Part shown: piece by piece, positions 49,484 to 62,892 of the stretch
Layout of the letters: each line of letters starts with the position of its first letter
How positions within the stretch are numbered: the stretch's first letter is position 1
Assembly: GCA_000499405.2 (NCBI GenBank)
Contig: HG738138.1
Coordinates: forward strand, 14,509,208-14,573,207
Source: Onchocerca volvulus
Taxonomy: Eukaryota; Nematoda; Chromadorea; Rhabditida; Onchocercidae
DNA length: 64,000 bases
Direction of reading: 5' to 3'
The notes under the pieces: model-generated
Database searches by the model: none
What the model was told of the DNA's origin: nothing
The model's input: the letters and a program-made list of their open reading frames with translations, nothing else
Translations under genes and position numbers: made by a program

Positions 49484-52125
49484 GATTTTGGTAATTTTTG
49501 ATAAATTATCGATTTTTCCAGTAATAATTTTTCTGATTGAATGACAGGAATGGAAGAAATTCGTATGTGAAAGATCATTTTCCGGGTTTATGACTATAAA
49601 AGAAATCTGGAAAACTGAACAAATTAAAAAACTAAGCAAAGAAAATGAGAAATAAGCTATTAATTGTAAAAAAAAAATCTAAAACATTAAACAGTTATGA
49701 GCAAATTAAGAAAAGAAAATAAGAAATAAGTAAAATATCAGAATTATTAAATCATGATTTATGTAATTTTGGGTAAATTGAAGATTTTTCGTTTTTGTTG
49801 ATTAGCGCATATTTTTTGATTAAATTTTTAAAAGTTTTTTTTTTAAATAATCTTTTTTGATTAAATAGCAAGAATTCGAAAAATATAGTAATTTCTTTGA
49901 ATGAATGATCGGAATACGAGAAGTTCGTAAATGAAATATTATCTTCCGGTTATATGATTGTAAGAAAAAAAGAATTCAAAAAATTTGAAAATTGAACAAA
50001 AGCAAAATGCGGCGAAATTAATGAACCGTGGTTTGAGTAATTTTCAATAAATTGAAGATTTTCTATATTTTCTTGACCTTTTTAAATTTTATAAATAATT
50101 TTCTTCCTTTTACTTTTTTTTATTTTTTTATTAAATGATAGAAGCCCGACGTAAAATATCAATTTCCGATTAATGGATGTAAACAGAAAAAAACCCGAAA
50201 AATTAGATAAACCATGAAATTATAAAAAATATATTCTTGTATAAATTAAAAAGCATTATTTTTTCGGAGTTTTCTCCAGATGAAATTTCAAAGAATGCCA
50301 AAAATTATTACTTATTTAAAAAATTCATAAAAAAGTTTAGTTGAACGAACACAAGACAAAAGAATAAAAGGAAGAATGACTGAATGATGTTTTTTCTTCG
50401 GTAATATATGCGAAAATGATAAGTTTATCGATGGATGCGTAAGAAAAGAAAACAAAAGAAAAATTCGTTCGTTTATTGTTTTCCCGCATTTTCTTTTCTT
50501 CTCAAAACTAAAGAAAAAAGGAAAAAAATTATTAAGTCAAAAAGAAAAAGAGAAAAAAAAAGAAACAAAACAAAATAACAACGAAAAATTTCGTTCTTTC
50601 CGTTGAAGCTTGTTCCTGAAAAAAAAGAGAAAACTTTTCCTGCTTACTTATTATTACTCATGAATGTTGACGACGGACAAAAAAAACAAGTTCGAAATGA
50701 ACAATGGATAGATGGATTGGATGACGTTTTAGAATCCAAACTGGAATAGCATTTGAGAGGGTGCTGGTGTTGTTTGAAGGCGAGAAAAAAAAAGAAACAA
50801 AAGCAGAAGAAAATGGTGAAATTGGAAAATGCGGCCCAATAAAGGGCATTGATTCCTTGGGAGAAAGATGTGGATGGATGGATATGGAAGAGATACGAGA
50901 ATGCAGGCCGGGAGAAGGAAAGTTTTTAAAAGCTTTAACATTTATTGCTTTTTCACTTCATGTCCTTTCTTTCTTCTGTTTATTCCAAGTTTGCCTAAAT
51001 TTGACGAATCCAGTATTTACACTTTAGTTGCTGTATATATATATATTTATATATATCCATTCTATGATTATTGAGATTGGACTAATTTAAATAAATTAAT
51101 TCGATTGATGCAATCAAATATATATATATATATTTGTTTCTAATTTAATTCAATTAATAATCAAATATGTACTTTGATAAAAAAATTTTTAAATTATACT
51201 ATACATATATGTGTGTATGTGAATATTTACATATGTATATGTATATGTGTCTGTCTGTGAATCTTCATATGTGTATGTATCTGCCTATAGTTAAGAAACT
51301 ATGCATGTATGTAGCTGTGAATGTGTATTTGTATGTATGTGGAAGTAAAAAATTCACATAAACTTTACCAATTTAAATTTTAAAATTATGGTAAGAAAGG
51401 GAATTATTTTAATGTGAAAAGTAATAATTTGTAAGAAAAAGTTTGAAATTTTCATCTAATCTTTACCAAAATTTCTACCAGAAAATCTGAAATTCACATG
51501 AAATCGTTAAATTTAAATTTGATAAATAATATGATTGAATTATCAAATATCTTAATTTGACAAAATAAAAACTTGTTTCGGAATTTGATTCTAAAATCAT
51601 AAAACAGTAAGTGAATTTGTGTGAAGGAACGTTTTAAAAATTCATATAAAATCAAAAATTTTATTTAAGGAAAAGTAAAGCACAAAACAATCAATAAGCA
51701 GTGAAAATTTAATTCTTAATAATAATGTTTAGTACATATTACATCAGAAAAAAAGAAAAGAAGGCAGGATGAAAAGGCAGGAATTTCTTTGATATATTTG
51801 ATTTAAATAACAATTAAAATCTTTCATTTCATTAATAATGTGTTATAAATTTCTTTTCTTTCTACAACACTGAAAATGAATAATTCGAGTATATTTGAAT
51901 ATTATCATTCATTATTATCGGTTTATTCATATATTTTATAAATGATATTACTGATTACTAAAATTATTTGATCTGGATGAATAAAGTTTAATGGATTATT
52001 AATATGAATTACAAATAAAAATAATTAATTAACAATATAATTTTAAATACTGAAAGTCCGATATCAGCGTTACTATCATTACTATCATCATAAATTTATG
52101 CATAAAAATAAATTGAAAAATCGAA
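49484..52125. other. spacer between channel and DB-module genes
   Basis: About 2.6 kb. It should include the channel gene's promoter or 5' UTR and the 3' UTR of the DB-module gene. A patch at 50640-50930 is GC-richer, with repeated GGATGGAT-type motifs and open frames on both strands, but no translation is recognisable. Microsatellite DNA follows at 51036-51345. Confidence 0.5.
51197..51345. repeat. TGTATG/TATG-type alternating repeat
   Basis: A purine-pyrimidine alternating stretch dominated by TGTGTATG, CATATGTATA and TGTATGTATG units, degenerate and interrupted. Confidence 0.8.
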
Positions 52126-52861
52126 TTATCGAAAATAACGGATGATATCATGCCAAAAGCAAGCTTTCATTTCTTCAAAACGATTAAAGCACGGAAGAAA
52201 TGTTATATCCAATTGCGTCACACGACCTAAAATAAATAATAAAACTTAAAAAAAAATAAAAATAAAGAAAGGAAGAATAAAAATTCGATTAACATCAATT
52301 ATCAAGGCTGGGAAAAACAAAAATGAAATTATAAAAATATAATAAATTCTTAAGTAGTGTAAAAATTGAAATTTTATTCTTCCTAATAAATGGCAAAGGT
52401 CAAAAAGAAGTATTACAGCAAAGAGTATAGCAACAGTAAAAAGAAATCAATTTTTAATAAAAATTTTAATTTTCGAGAATTTTCGGTAAATTTTTAACGT
52501 GAAATAATCAAAAAATTGTCAAATTGATTAATGAACTATATATTTTTTGGCTTAATTTAAATTAAATTATTTCAAAATATTAACATTTTCAATTACGATC
52601 CAAATACATTTTATACATTTTTGTAAAACGATAAGCAATAATTGTTTTACTTGCTACAATTAATTTAAATGATATGAATTAATAAAGTGTGAAATTCCGC
52701 CGATGTTTTCAGAAAAAAGTGGTGTTGTTGTGCAAGGTAAAATGTTCGACAATGGAACTTTTTAGCAGACACAATAAAACAAATCCGAAATTAACTATAA
52801 AAAAATAATTTATTTGTAAGAATTAAATCAGTTAAAAATTTATAATTAGCTATATATATAT

Positions 52862-52907
<46 letters not shown>

Positions 52908-55900
52908 AGAAAGTATATATATATATATATATAAGAAAAAAAAGCTTTACCAGGCCTCTGATCACAAAATATCAGACATTTATCACCAGCTAATGTTGTC
53001 GTTATACCATTTCGCATACAACATGGCCTATGATCACGACCTTGGGCCGCACAAAATTGCATCTCTTGTATGGCATTAATTGGACATCGGTCTTGTTGCA
53101 AATACATTAACGTTACCTAAAATTTTTAATTTGTTAAAAACATTAAATTTCATAAAATCTGTTATATTAATTTTATTGTTTTAAAAATTGTAAAATTATC
53201 ATATATATAATATGCAAATCATAAGGATTAAAAATTGAAGTTTTAAATTCAGGAAAAAGAGGGATGGAGAGGGAAAAAAAAAGTAGGTCAAATGATCGTC
53301 ACATATTGGCATTGGAATATTTTTCAAAACATGACAATTACATTATCATTAAAGTCTTAAAGATTGTCGACGACAACAACGACTAAATAATCATTTCATC
53401 AAATAAAAATACGATTTTTGGAAATAAGAAAAGGCATAGGAGAATGAAAAGAATGGATGAAGAAAACTGGTCAAGTTTTCGAAACTTTATATTTTAAATT
53501 TACTTTTTTTTCTCTCAAATCTTTATCAGAGTTAGAGCTTTTGAAAACTTCTAATTTTCTCTTTTTTTCTTCCTTTTTAATATTTCTCTCCTTAAGTTTG
53601 ATTTTTTTTTTCATATCTTTCCTTTTTGTTTTGAATTTTATTGTTTTGTTCTTTTTTCTTTTCTTTTACTAAAGTAGCAAAAATTATTTTGCAAAATTAT
53701 AATAAAAAAATTTTCTGTTCGCTACTTGAAACAAAACAAAACAAAAACAAAATTGATAAACATGACAAACCATACAGTTTGTTGATTGTAGTGATTAAAA
53801 TTGCATTTTTTCAGGCATGCATCAGGTAATTGTCGATCCATACAACATCCCAAAAATGCTTCATTTGGATCCTAAAATTTAAAAAATATCAGAATTTTTA
53901 TTTAGATCAAAAATTTGCATATTTGTGCAAAATTTGCAAAGCATTATTAAAATCATATATGCATATAATCGGTTTATCAATCCGCACAACTTCATTTGAA
54001 TTTTAAAATTCAAAAAATATTAAAATTTTTGTTTAGGTCAAAAATTTGCTTATTTATGCAAATTTCGTGAAACATTATTATAATTTTGTTTACATACATG
54101 TATGTATGTAATCAGTTCATTTGAATTACAATAATAAGATGATTAATAAGAATAATAATAGAATTTCTAATAATCTTTTTGTCGTTTGATTATCATCTCG
54201 TTATTATTGTTTACTTTATGAGCAAATAGAATTATTTATTATTTGGTATGTTGTAAAAAACATTAATTTATAGCTATGCTGGATAGCATCGGAAAATCTT
54301 GAAAATGTTAAAAATCTTAATTTTAAAATGATTTGAAAAATTCCAATTTACTCGTTTTTAAATTACATGTTTTATATCTGATAACCGGAAATATCATTAA
54401 TTTTTATGCTAATTATTAAAAATTACTTATCCTATACAATCTTTTTTTCAAAAATATATTTCTTGCATTTCCAAAAATTTAAATCATTGTATTTTTAAAA
54501 TTTAAATTATTCTTGGATGAAAGATATTTTATAGTAAGGTAATAATGGTGTAAATGATTGGAATTTGAATAGTTAAACGCATGGATTTGTTATTTATGCA
54601 TATGGGTTATGTACACAATTATAAGATAAATTTGGATATTTGAATTATTCAATCATCAAATGCATGCAGTCAGCAATGCATGCATTTATAGCATGCAGCA
54701 GTGGAAGTATAAAATTTTAGTACAAATAGATACTAAAATATAAACGAAACTAGGAATAATTTATATTCCAAAATAATATCTAACATTATAAGCTTTCATA
54801 ATTAGATTAAATAAATATCCGAAATTAAATTGGCTTGTAAATAATTGATCAGAAAATAATCTACTTGAAGTTGTCGTCCTTTAATTGGAAGTTCAGCAGC
54901 TGTTGGTGACAATGCCGCAAGCGTTTGTTGTTCATCCAATGGTATTAATGGCTGATTATCCCTGCTAAGTAATTAATTCATTAATCTAAATTTAATAACA
55001 TAAGAACTGACAAGAAAGGTAGCTTCTAACTTTGAATACTGTAAAATTAAAATTTAATAAAATTTTTCACATAATAATTTTAAAAATGAAAGAAAAAAGA
55101 AGAAGATTAACATACACTTGTCTAAAATTATTTGTTGGGAGAAGCACTGATGATTCATGCGGTTTCCTATCAAATGATGTTTGTAATCTTTGCGACCAAG
55201 TTTGATCATTATTTAACAATAGTGGGTTGACATTTTTAGATCCTCGAGCTTGAAACCTGTGACAGCCATATTGCCCACAACCATAAGATGGTGGCACCGG
55301 TGGACAATAGGGCCTTCCACAAACTCCACTCGCATGACACTACAACAATTGATTTACATCACTTTGACAGAGCTTTAAACAATTTACATCACTTTGATAT
55401 AATTTTAAACAATTTTGCATCATTTCGATATAACTTTGAACGATTTTACATCATTTTGATGTAGCTCTTGAAATTTGTTTATTTTCAGGTGACTTTTTTG
55501 TTAAAATTTTTTAAAAAAAGTAGTGATTAGACCTATAATCTTTCAATTTGTATATTAAAGCTGAAGAAGAAAAAGAAAATTAAGCAAGAATTAGAACATG
55601 CCCTTTGTGATTCATTAAAATTATTCATCGCTTTATTTTAAAATGGTCTTTATCATCATCCAACACTTTTCTAATTTCTTTTTAAAAATTTCAAATTTTT
55701 TGCAGTTTCTTTCGTAATATTTTCATCATAATAAGTATATTATTATAATATCGATTTCTTTCTTTTTTTAAAATTTTTTACATCATTGGATATATGATGA
55801 TTTATAAATTTTCACCATTTAACAATTTGAAATATTTCAAAAACGAAAAATTCAGAAACAAAAAAAAAAAAAAAAAAAAAAAAAATTTAAAAAAAAAAAA

Positions 55901-56025
55901 ATTCAAAAAAAAAAAAAAAAAAAAAAAAAAGAAAAAGAAAAGAAAAATCTTGCCGCAAAAATAATTGATGGTAATGAGAGTGCAAATCCAATTATGAAAG
56001 TACGTTGAATCATATTTGTCTGCAT
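52126..56025 (-). CDS. secreted protein with two DB (Cys-rich) modules
   Basis: Six exons: 56025-55954, 55339-55116, 54961-54865, 53871-53776, 53116-52951, 52226-52126; 251 aa. The first exon is a signal peptide (MIQRTFIIGFALSLPSIIFA). Next comes a short Cys-rich segment (CHASGVCGRPYCPPVPP, YGCGQYGC) and a linker rich in Gln, Leu and Pro. Two Cys-rich modules of the nematode DB type follow. The first is FLGCCMDRQLPDACLKKC, completed by CPINAIQEMQFCAAQ. The second is GRDHRPCCMRNGI, DKCLIFCDQRPG, LPCFNRFEEMKACF. DB-module proteins are extracellular nematode proteins of largely unknown role, so no function is assigned. The first intron appears to use a GC donor (GCG|GCAAGA), because no GT is available before the A/T tract; the last exon-2 donor is GTATGT. 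Intron 5 carries a long TA microsatellite. Confidence 0.85.
52851..52934. repeat. (TA)n microsatellite, interrupted
   Basis: About 80 bp of TA repeats with two short interruptions, next to the donor side of intron 5 of the DB-module gene. Confidence 0.95.
55861..55930 (+). repeat. A-rich homopolymer block
   Basis: Three long A runs separated by TTT or TTC, immediately 3' of the signal-peptide exon of the DB-module gene on its transcribed strand (there a T tract). Confidence 0.9.
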
Positions 56026-57721
56026 TTCAAATCAACTGAAATGAAGAAAAAAAAAAAAAAAAATATTCGTGACGTTTGAATCATTTGAATATCTAATTAA
56101 CATGCTAAGAACTGCTTATTTACCGTTATAATGAGATTAGAATTTCTTTTTTTTTCAAAGGAAATAAAACATTGCCGTGAATATTGCACGAGAAGATAAT
56201 GATAGTTGTATTGGCTAAAGTGAATTTTTATTCTATTTTTTTTTTAATATATCATCATACTATGTGAATGAATTTTAATTTGAAATAAATTAAAGCGAAT
56301 TTGATTAAATGAAGAACAAGCATTCTAATGCAAATGTTTTAAAGAAGAATTATGCGCAAATATGAATAATTAGTGAAAGTTATTGTTAAAATATTTGCTG
56401 CTAATGAAATTATTATTTTATCACAGTAAATTTAAAATGTAATAAGTGATTTCAGGAAATGATATTCGACAAATAGGGCAGTAAAGTTTCGTGATAAGTA
56501 TAAATGCTCATAATTTACTGCAATCTATCAATTTAAACCTAAATACTAAGTGTCCATGAAGCAAAACTTAATTATCACCAGAGAAATCAGACTTTGATTA
56601 TATGAGAAGTTATCAGTATTTTTTCAGATCGAAAATATTAAATTTGTTTTTTTAATGTTGCTAAAAAGTGTGGATAATGATAAGCTTAAAAAATGAATTA
56701 TGGCGTTAAATTTGTTAAGTTTAAAAAATTTCAGCCAAAAATTTGAAATCGTTAAAAACATATGTACTAAGAAATATTTGTTTTTACGTGTAGAAAAGTT
56801 ATGGAATATTTGATGCAGAAATAGACAAATCTAATTTCATTCTTCTTTCTGATTAAATCTTAATAATTATCGAATAATTATCAATACAATATTAGGAGTA
56901 ATGATACTGATAATTATCGTATCGTAAAATTTAATATTTGATGTTATCAGATGTTCATAATTAAATACTTGTTTGTAATAGCAAATATCTTTGAAGCAAA
57001 ACTAGTAATAAAATAATACAGGCATTAAAACTGCAATATATATGCAGCAAAAATTTTTTTATTTTATACAAATAAATAAGGATAAAATTCGAAAAAAAAA
57101 GAGAAAATTATTGCAACAGGTTTTAATATTTCTAGTTCAAACGCAAATATCTATTATCTATTTTTATTTTTTATTTCTTATTTTTTTTGGAATATTGCAA
57201 ATGTTGAAATAAAAATTTTATGAGAAATGCCAAAAAAACGTATGTATATAAATATATATATATACAATTGAATTTATACATATACTATTATAATTCAGAA
57301 TATCAACATTTTAATTATATATTTTTGAAATAAGATGTTTTTAAATTAGAAATTAATTAGTTTTTTTCTTTTGTATACACATTTACGATATATTGAAACT
57401 ACAAATGTCAACATAATAATATTAAGAATAGTGCATAAATAAAATATAAAAGAAAGGAAAAAAAGATAGAATAATTTCTGATTTCTATGAATTAGAAATG
57501 AATATTCGCAATAAAAAGAAGGTGCGATGTTCTGTTAAGAATGAATAAATATTTTGAAGGTAAAAAAAAAGAAAAGGAAGTTTAAATTTTAAAAAGGAAA
57601 TATAAATTGTTAAAGTTTAGTTAGTTAGATGTTGACATTTGTAGTTTTAAGTTAACTTACAAAAGAATGAAACGATGAAGGATTGAGGTCAATCCTCCGC
57701 TACTGTCTATTTATTTATTAT

Positions 57722-57812
57722 GAGGAGGGGGGATAATACAAGAGGAGGCGGGGGATAAGGAGACGGGGTTACCGAGAGGAGGCAGGGAATACCGGGAGGA
57801 GGCGGAGGAGGA
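57722..57812 (+). repeat. G-rich purine array
   Basis: About 90 bp made of GAGGAGGCGGGGGATAAGG-like, GAGGAGGCAGGGAATACC-like and GGGAGGAGGCGGAGGAGG units, nearly pyrimidine-free. It has many G runs and could form G-quadruplexes. Confidence 0.8.
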
Positions 57813-58458
57813 AATTTACCCTTTTGCAAGTTCCTTCATTAGCTGGGCAGGTTTTACGGATTAAATCAATCGTTTGGAATGGATCAAGTTTGCCAATGAA
57901 TGAACGAAATAAAACATAGAAGTGGTTGTTGAAATTGTACAAAATGCAAGTGAAAATATTTTAATAAATTTAATTGGACTGAAATTTCGGTATTCAATTA
58001 TCAATTTATTGTTTACAAAAACGAAAAACAGCAAAAACGAAGTGAATTAAAGAATGGAATAAATTAATCTTTCGAATTCTGTTTTCTGAAACGTAATAAT
58101 ATAAAAAGAAGTAGAAAAATGGAAAGGAAATAAAAAGGAATAGTGTGAGAAAAAGAAAGAAATGAAAATGAACCGAAAACTAATAATATAAAAGCGGAAA
58201 ATGAATAATTAAATGTATTTGATCATAAAATATTGAAAAAAATAAAAACTTTTGCGGTCATTTTTTTTTTCAAGAAAAAAATTGAAAGGACCTTTTGCAG
58301 ACTACCATACTACATAATTACAGTCAAAGAGATAGATAAAATGGTTACTGTATAATTTGATACAGTAATCACTTTTTCTTTTTTTCTGGTTGGAATTCTA
58401 AAATTTGCTTTTTTACGACCTAATCTATAATACAGCAATCAATATGATGGTATATGAA

Positions 58459-58668
58459 GAAAACAAATGACTAGATTTCTAGTTTGGAATATCTGGTATG
58501 TCGGGTTGGTATCAAATATTTTATTAAAATAAAAGAAAAAAGAACTGCAATTAAAAGAATATTACTATTAATATTGATGTTATCACATTTGCATATCTTG
58601 AACTTGGCAGATTGATATCTACCCGACATACCAGATATCCCAAACTAGAAATCTGATTATTTGCATTT
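58459..58668. repeat. long inverted repeat (about 57-bp arms, ~95-bp spacer)
   Basis: The left arm (about 58459-58515) contains GATTTCTAGTTTGG, ATATCTGGTATGTCGGGT and TATCAA. The right arm (about 58612-58668) is its near-exact reverse complement (TTGATATC, ACCCGACATACCAGATAT, CCAAACTAGAAATC). Only a few mismatches are seen. It has the form of a small MITE or a long RNA hairpin. No transposase or known TIR recognised. Confidence 0.8.
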
Positions 58669-59802
58669 TCAATAACTAAAATTTTTAAGTGTTTTTAAGA
58701 TTTCTCAAATTGTCGAAACAATTTCTCATTTAACATTTTCATATCGTTATCATGTTTTACTGCTACATTAATCCTTAATTTTATTAATCAGTGCAATAAT
58801 AGCATGATGGTAGCAGCAAATTAATTGATAAATTGAAATATGAGCCAAGCTTGAATCACTTTTTCCTTTTTAATCATCCTACTGTTCCTTTATCAGTGAC
58901 GGCGACAGTTGCACTGATGATACTAACAAATAAATGAAGAAATATATTATCATGCATAATTGTTGACTTTATATTGGCATCCAAATCAATGCATGATTAA
59001 TCATGCATTAAACTTTGCGACTTTCAGAAAAATAACAAATATTTCAATTTTTTTTTCATCCTTTTTTTGAAATAAAAAAAAGGAATTTTTTTTCCCTACA
59101 TGTCATCGTGATGTTTACAAATGCATGTAAGATAAACAAAATTCTAGTTGGATGAGAAAAAAAAAAGAGAAAATGATAAATTTAAACAAATATGGCCTGT
59201 AACTCGTGACAATTTCATTTGTTGATATCCCGAAATTTTCGAGGAGAAATATATATCGTTGCGATAAATTGGTCCCAGATGAATATAATTCTTTTTTAAA
59301 AATGAATGAAAAAAATGGAAAATATTTCTATCAATTTTAAAATTGTGGAAAATTAAAAAGGGGCTAAATTTTTTGTGTTAGAAGGAAATGAAAATAAATC
59401 TTTAATTATTTAATTCCCTGGATTTTTGTTGAATTAAATAGCACAAATCAAATTTAAGCATGGATTAATTATTACTTTGAAAAGAAAAAAGGAAAAAATT
59501 TTTGCAATTTGAGAATTTTGATTGATTTGTTTTTTAACCGAACGCATTTGCTGTGATATTTTTGCATTGCCTTAATTGAAATCTAAATATTACCAAAGAT
59601 TTAGTATTTTGTAAAATCTATATCATATTTCTATAAATTATATTTATTTTCATATATAAATAAATGTTTATCCTGGAAAATAACTTTTTTCTGGGAAAAT
59701 TTTGCAAAATATTAAAAAAAACTAATATTATTAAAAATGATTAATTGTTGTATTTATAATTTTTCAAAATCTGGAAAAAAAGTAATGAAAATAGATATAA
59801 TT

Positions 59803-59836
<34 letters not shown>

Positions 59837-62016
59837 ATCCGATAATAAATGGTAATGACGATAATTATTTAATAATATAGTTTTTAATATGATATATAAA
59901 ATTAAAATTAATCAATAATAATTATACTTAACAACGTAAATGGAAAAGATTGTTGGAAATGTTACCAAAAGGTGTTGTGTGTGTAAATTCAATTTATATT
60001 TTCCAAATTTGAAATATTTCTTCAACGATTCAAAAAAAAAAAAAAAAAATGACGTTTTGTTTTGTTTTTTTTTTTTTTTCTTCTTTTTGCTAAATATTTA
60101 TTGCATGAGCTTTCAAAAAATTACTACTCGTTTTGCATAAATTATTTTTTTTAAAAATCACATTCGTTTACTTTCAAGCATTCGTTGATACAGTGTAATT
60201 TTTTGAAAATTTTAGCTTTGTTAGAAATCCAGTTCACATCATTTCACTTAAAAATTCAACAAAAAAAAAAGGAAAGAAAAAGCAAATCATACTTAATTTG
60301 CCATTTTGATTTTTCGATATTTGCTATAATCGATGGTTTTTTTTTTCAGGGATTATTTATTTTACGAGCAAATCTTATCGCTGCTTTTTTCTTCGGTTTC
60401 CTTTTTTCAACACAATGCAGTGAATGAAAAAAAGTGAAAAAAAAAAGAATTGAGAAAAAAATTTTGCGGAATAGTTTGAATTTTTCTATCTCAAGAAAAA
60501 ATAAATTTTTATTTATTGATATTTTATAAGTAATAATCAATTGTTCGAAATTACTAAAAAAGTTTTAAAAAAATTCTCACTCAAAAAATAGTGATTTTGA
60601 GTGAAAATTAAAAAAAAAAACGTTCAACACAATATTTCGTTAAATTTTCTTTTTTGAAATATTAGTAAAATAATATGAAATATTTTTTTATATAAAGATA
60701 TATTGCTGGAATAGCTTCAAAAACATAATGGTAAAAAAGAGATGAGTACGAGAAAATAAAAAATAAAATAAAATAATTTGAACATAAAATAGAATTGCTT
60801 TTTTTTTTTCTTTATTTAATGATAATGGCGGATATTAAGAAACGAAAATATGATAATTTCATGATAATTAGTTTACTAAAAATTGCTGCTTGAAAGAATA
60901 TCCAAAAGTATGAGTGCAATTATTTTTTTTGAAAAAATGATTAAGGAAAGGATTGAAAAACAAAGTCTAAAGAAAGAAGAAATGGAAAATAAAATAAATT
61001 GCTAATATCATCAGTTCCTAGAATGAAATTTTATTAGTTAAGAAAGAAATTTTAGTGGGTTTTTCAAAAAAAAAAAAAAAAATTATAAAACATCATGTCA
61101 CAATGCCATAAATTTCCTTGTTTTTTTTGCTTTTTTTTTAAATTTTTGGAAAATTCAAAACTTCTAAATATATGACTTATAATTGGTATATTAATTATAT
61201 TTTAACTTTCCGATAAAAATTAAAAATTCCAATTGCATAATTTAATAGATGTACACATACATAAACGAACTGACTATCATTAATAGGATTTGTTGACAAG
61301 CATAATTGATTTTTGTAATTTAAATTCAATTTCATTTTACTTTTCCCAATTGTACATAATAATTTACGTACAATGTAATCCACGTATATGTATGCGTATA
61401 CGTACGTAGATTGATTACCATATTTGATTGATAAATATTTATTACTCATTATTCTTGCTATTTAACTTCTTCTTCTACGTTTTATAAAATTATGTTATCA
61501 TCAAGACATTAAATAACAGTCTACAATTATTTTCAGTTATTCGATTCGAATTAATATTGATAATTCAAGTACTTCTTTTTACTAATGACATTGGTATATT
61601 TCAACAAAATTTATATATTTGAATCATTTCTTAAATATGTTTGTCAGTTTTAAGTGATTTAAATTTTTGAGAAAAAATTGATTGATAAAAGATACATTTT
61701 AATATTAATTAAAAGTACTGAGATTATTTTCAAATTTACAAATAAGTTTAAAATGATTTAAATTTTTAAAGAAAAAAAAAATGATCAATCGCAGCAGTTC
61801 ACATTTTTCGCAGCAGTCAATTTAATTAATTGTAAGATATAGTAATTGGGCATTTATGATATTATAAAAATATATATATTATTTCAAATATAAAAACAAT
61901 GCATATGTATCTAATCAAGGCATATATTCGCATGACAATTTAAGATTTAAAATTTGCTAATTTAAAAATTGCAAATTGATCATTGATATTTTTCATCAAT
62001 TTAACTTCGTCCTCTG

Positions 62017-62858
62017 TTAAAGATCGTTTCCAGTTTCGCTTCCATTGTTTCGCTTCTTGTTTTGCTGCTGAAGCACAAAGAAATGTTTAAATTGTGCTTA
62101 AATTTTATATCAAATTAATTTTTTTCATTGATTTCGGAGAAATCGTCATTTTTAGCTTATGAATAATAATAAAAAGAAAATCTTCATATAGACTTGGAAA
62201 AGTTTCTTTTGAAAATTAACACCAATTAATCGAACATGATAAATTAAAAGAATAGAGAGCGAAAAAAAAAATTTGCAAAAATAAAAGAAACACTTAAAAA
62301 TGCTCTGCTTTCTACAAATACTTTCAAAAAAAAAAAAAAAAAATAAGAATTTCTTTTTGCTTTTTTTTTCTTTTTTATAAATACTCAAAAAAAGAAGCAA
62401 AAGTCAAAAACACTTCGCTTTTTCTCTTTTTTTTTTCTTTTTTTATTTTTTTTAAGCAAAATACTGAAATGGATAAATTTATTTTACTAATACAATGAAT
62501 TACTCGCCATTTAAAAGAAAAGTATTTAGATGTTGAAATAAATGATAAGTTTTCATATTCTTCTTCCTTAACCTAATCCAAAAATGTTAATTAAAGGCAT
62601 AAATTTCCATGAGAAAAAAAATCGGCTACTTGAAAATCAGAAAAAAAAGAAAGGAAAAAAAACTGAAGAGTTTTTTACTTGTTCTTGTGACAATATAGAT
62701 GATGATGCTGTACAAGGAACTATTTTGTCATTTGAAGTAATAATTGTACTTTGTTGAGTAAAATCAATTTCGGATATCTAAAGATTCAAAAATTTCTTTT
62801 TTTAATTTGAAAATTTTTTTACATAAAAAAAATGTTTACATAACAATTGTGGTTTCAG

Positions 62859-62892
<34 letters not shown>

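Larger units (their letters stand above)
56026..62016. other. long spacer without recognised genes
   Basis: About 6 kb of AT-rich DNA between two minus-strand genes. It holds the G-rich array at 57722-57812, the inverted repeat at 58459-58668 and poly-A/T tracts (for example 59809-59834 and 60061-60080). Open frames here are low complexity, and I called none. Confidence 0.55.

Noticed and set aside
50761..51074. Plus-strand ORFs (Glu/Lys/Gly-rich then hydrophobic)
   Set aside because: Low-complexity composition, no splice context, and an equally open opposite strand.
62017..62067. Alternative frame of the last membrane-protein exon (QWKRNWKRSLTEDEVKLMKN)
   Set aside because: Would require a phase-1 junction, but the preceding exon ends in phase 0. 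Kept only as a caveat.
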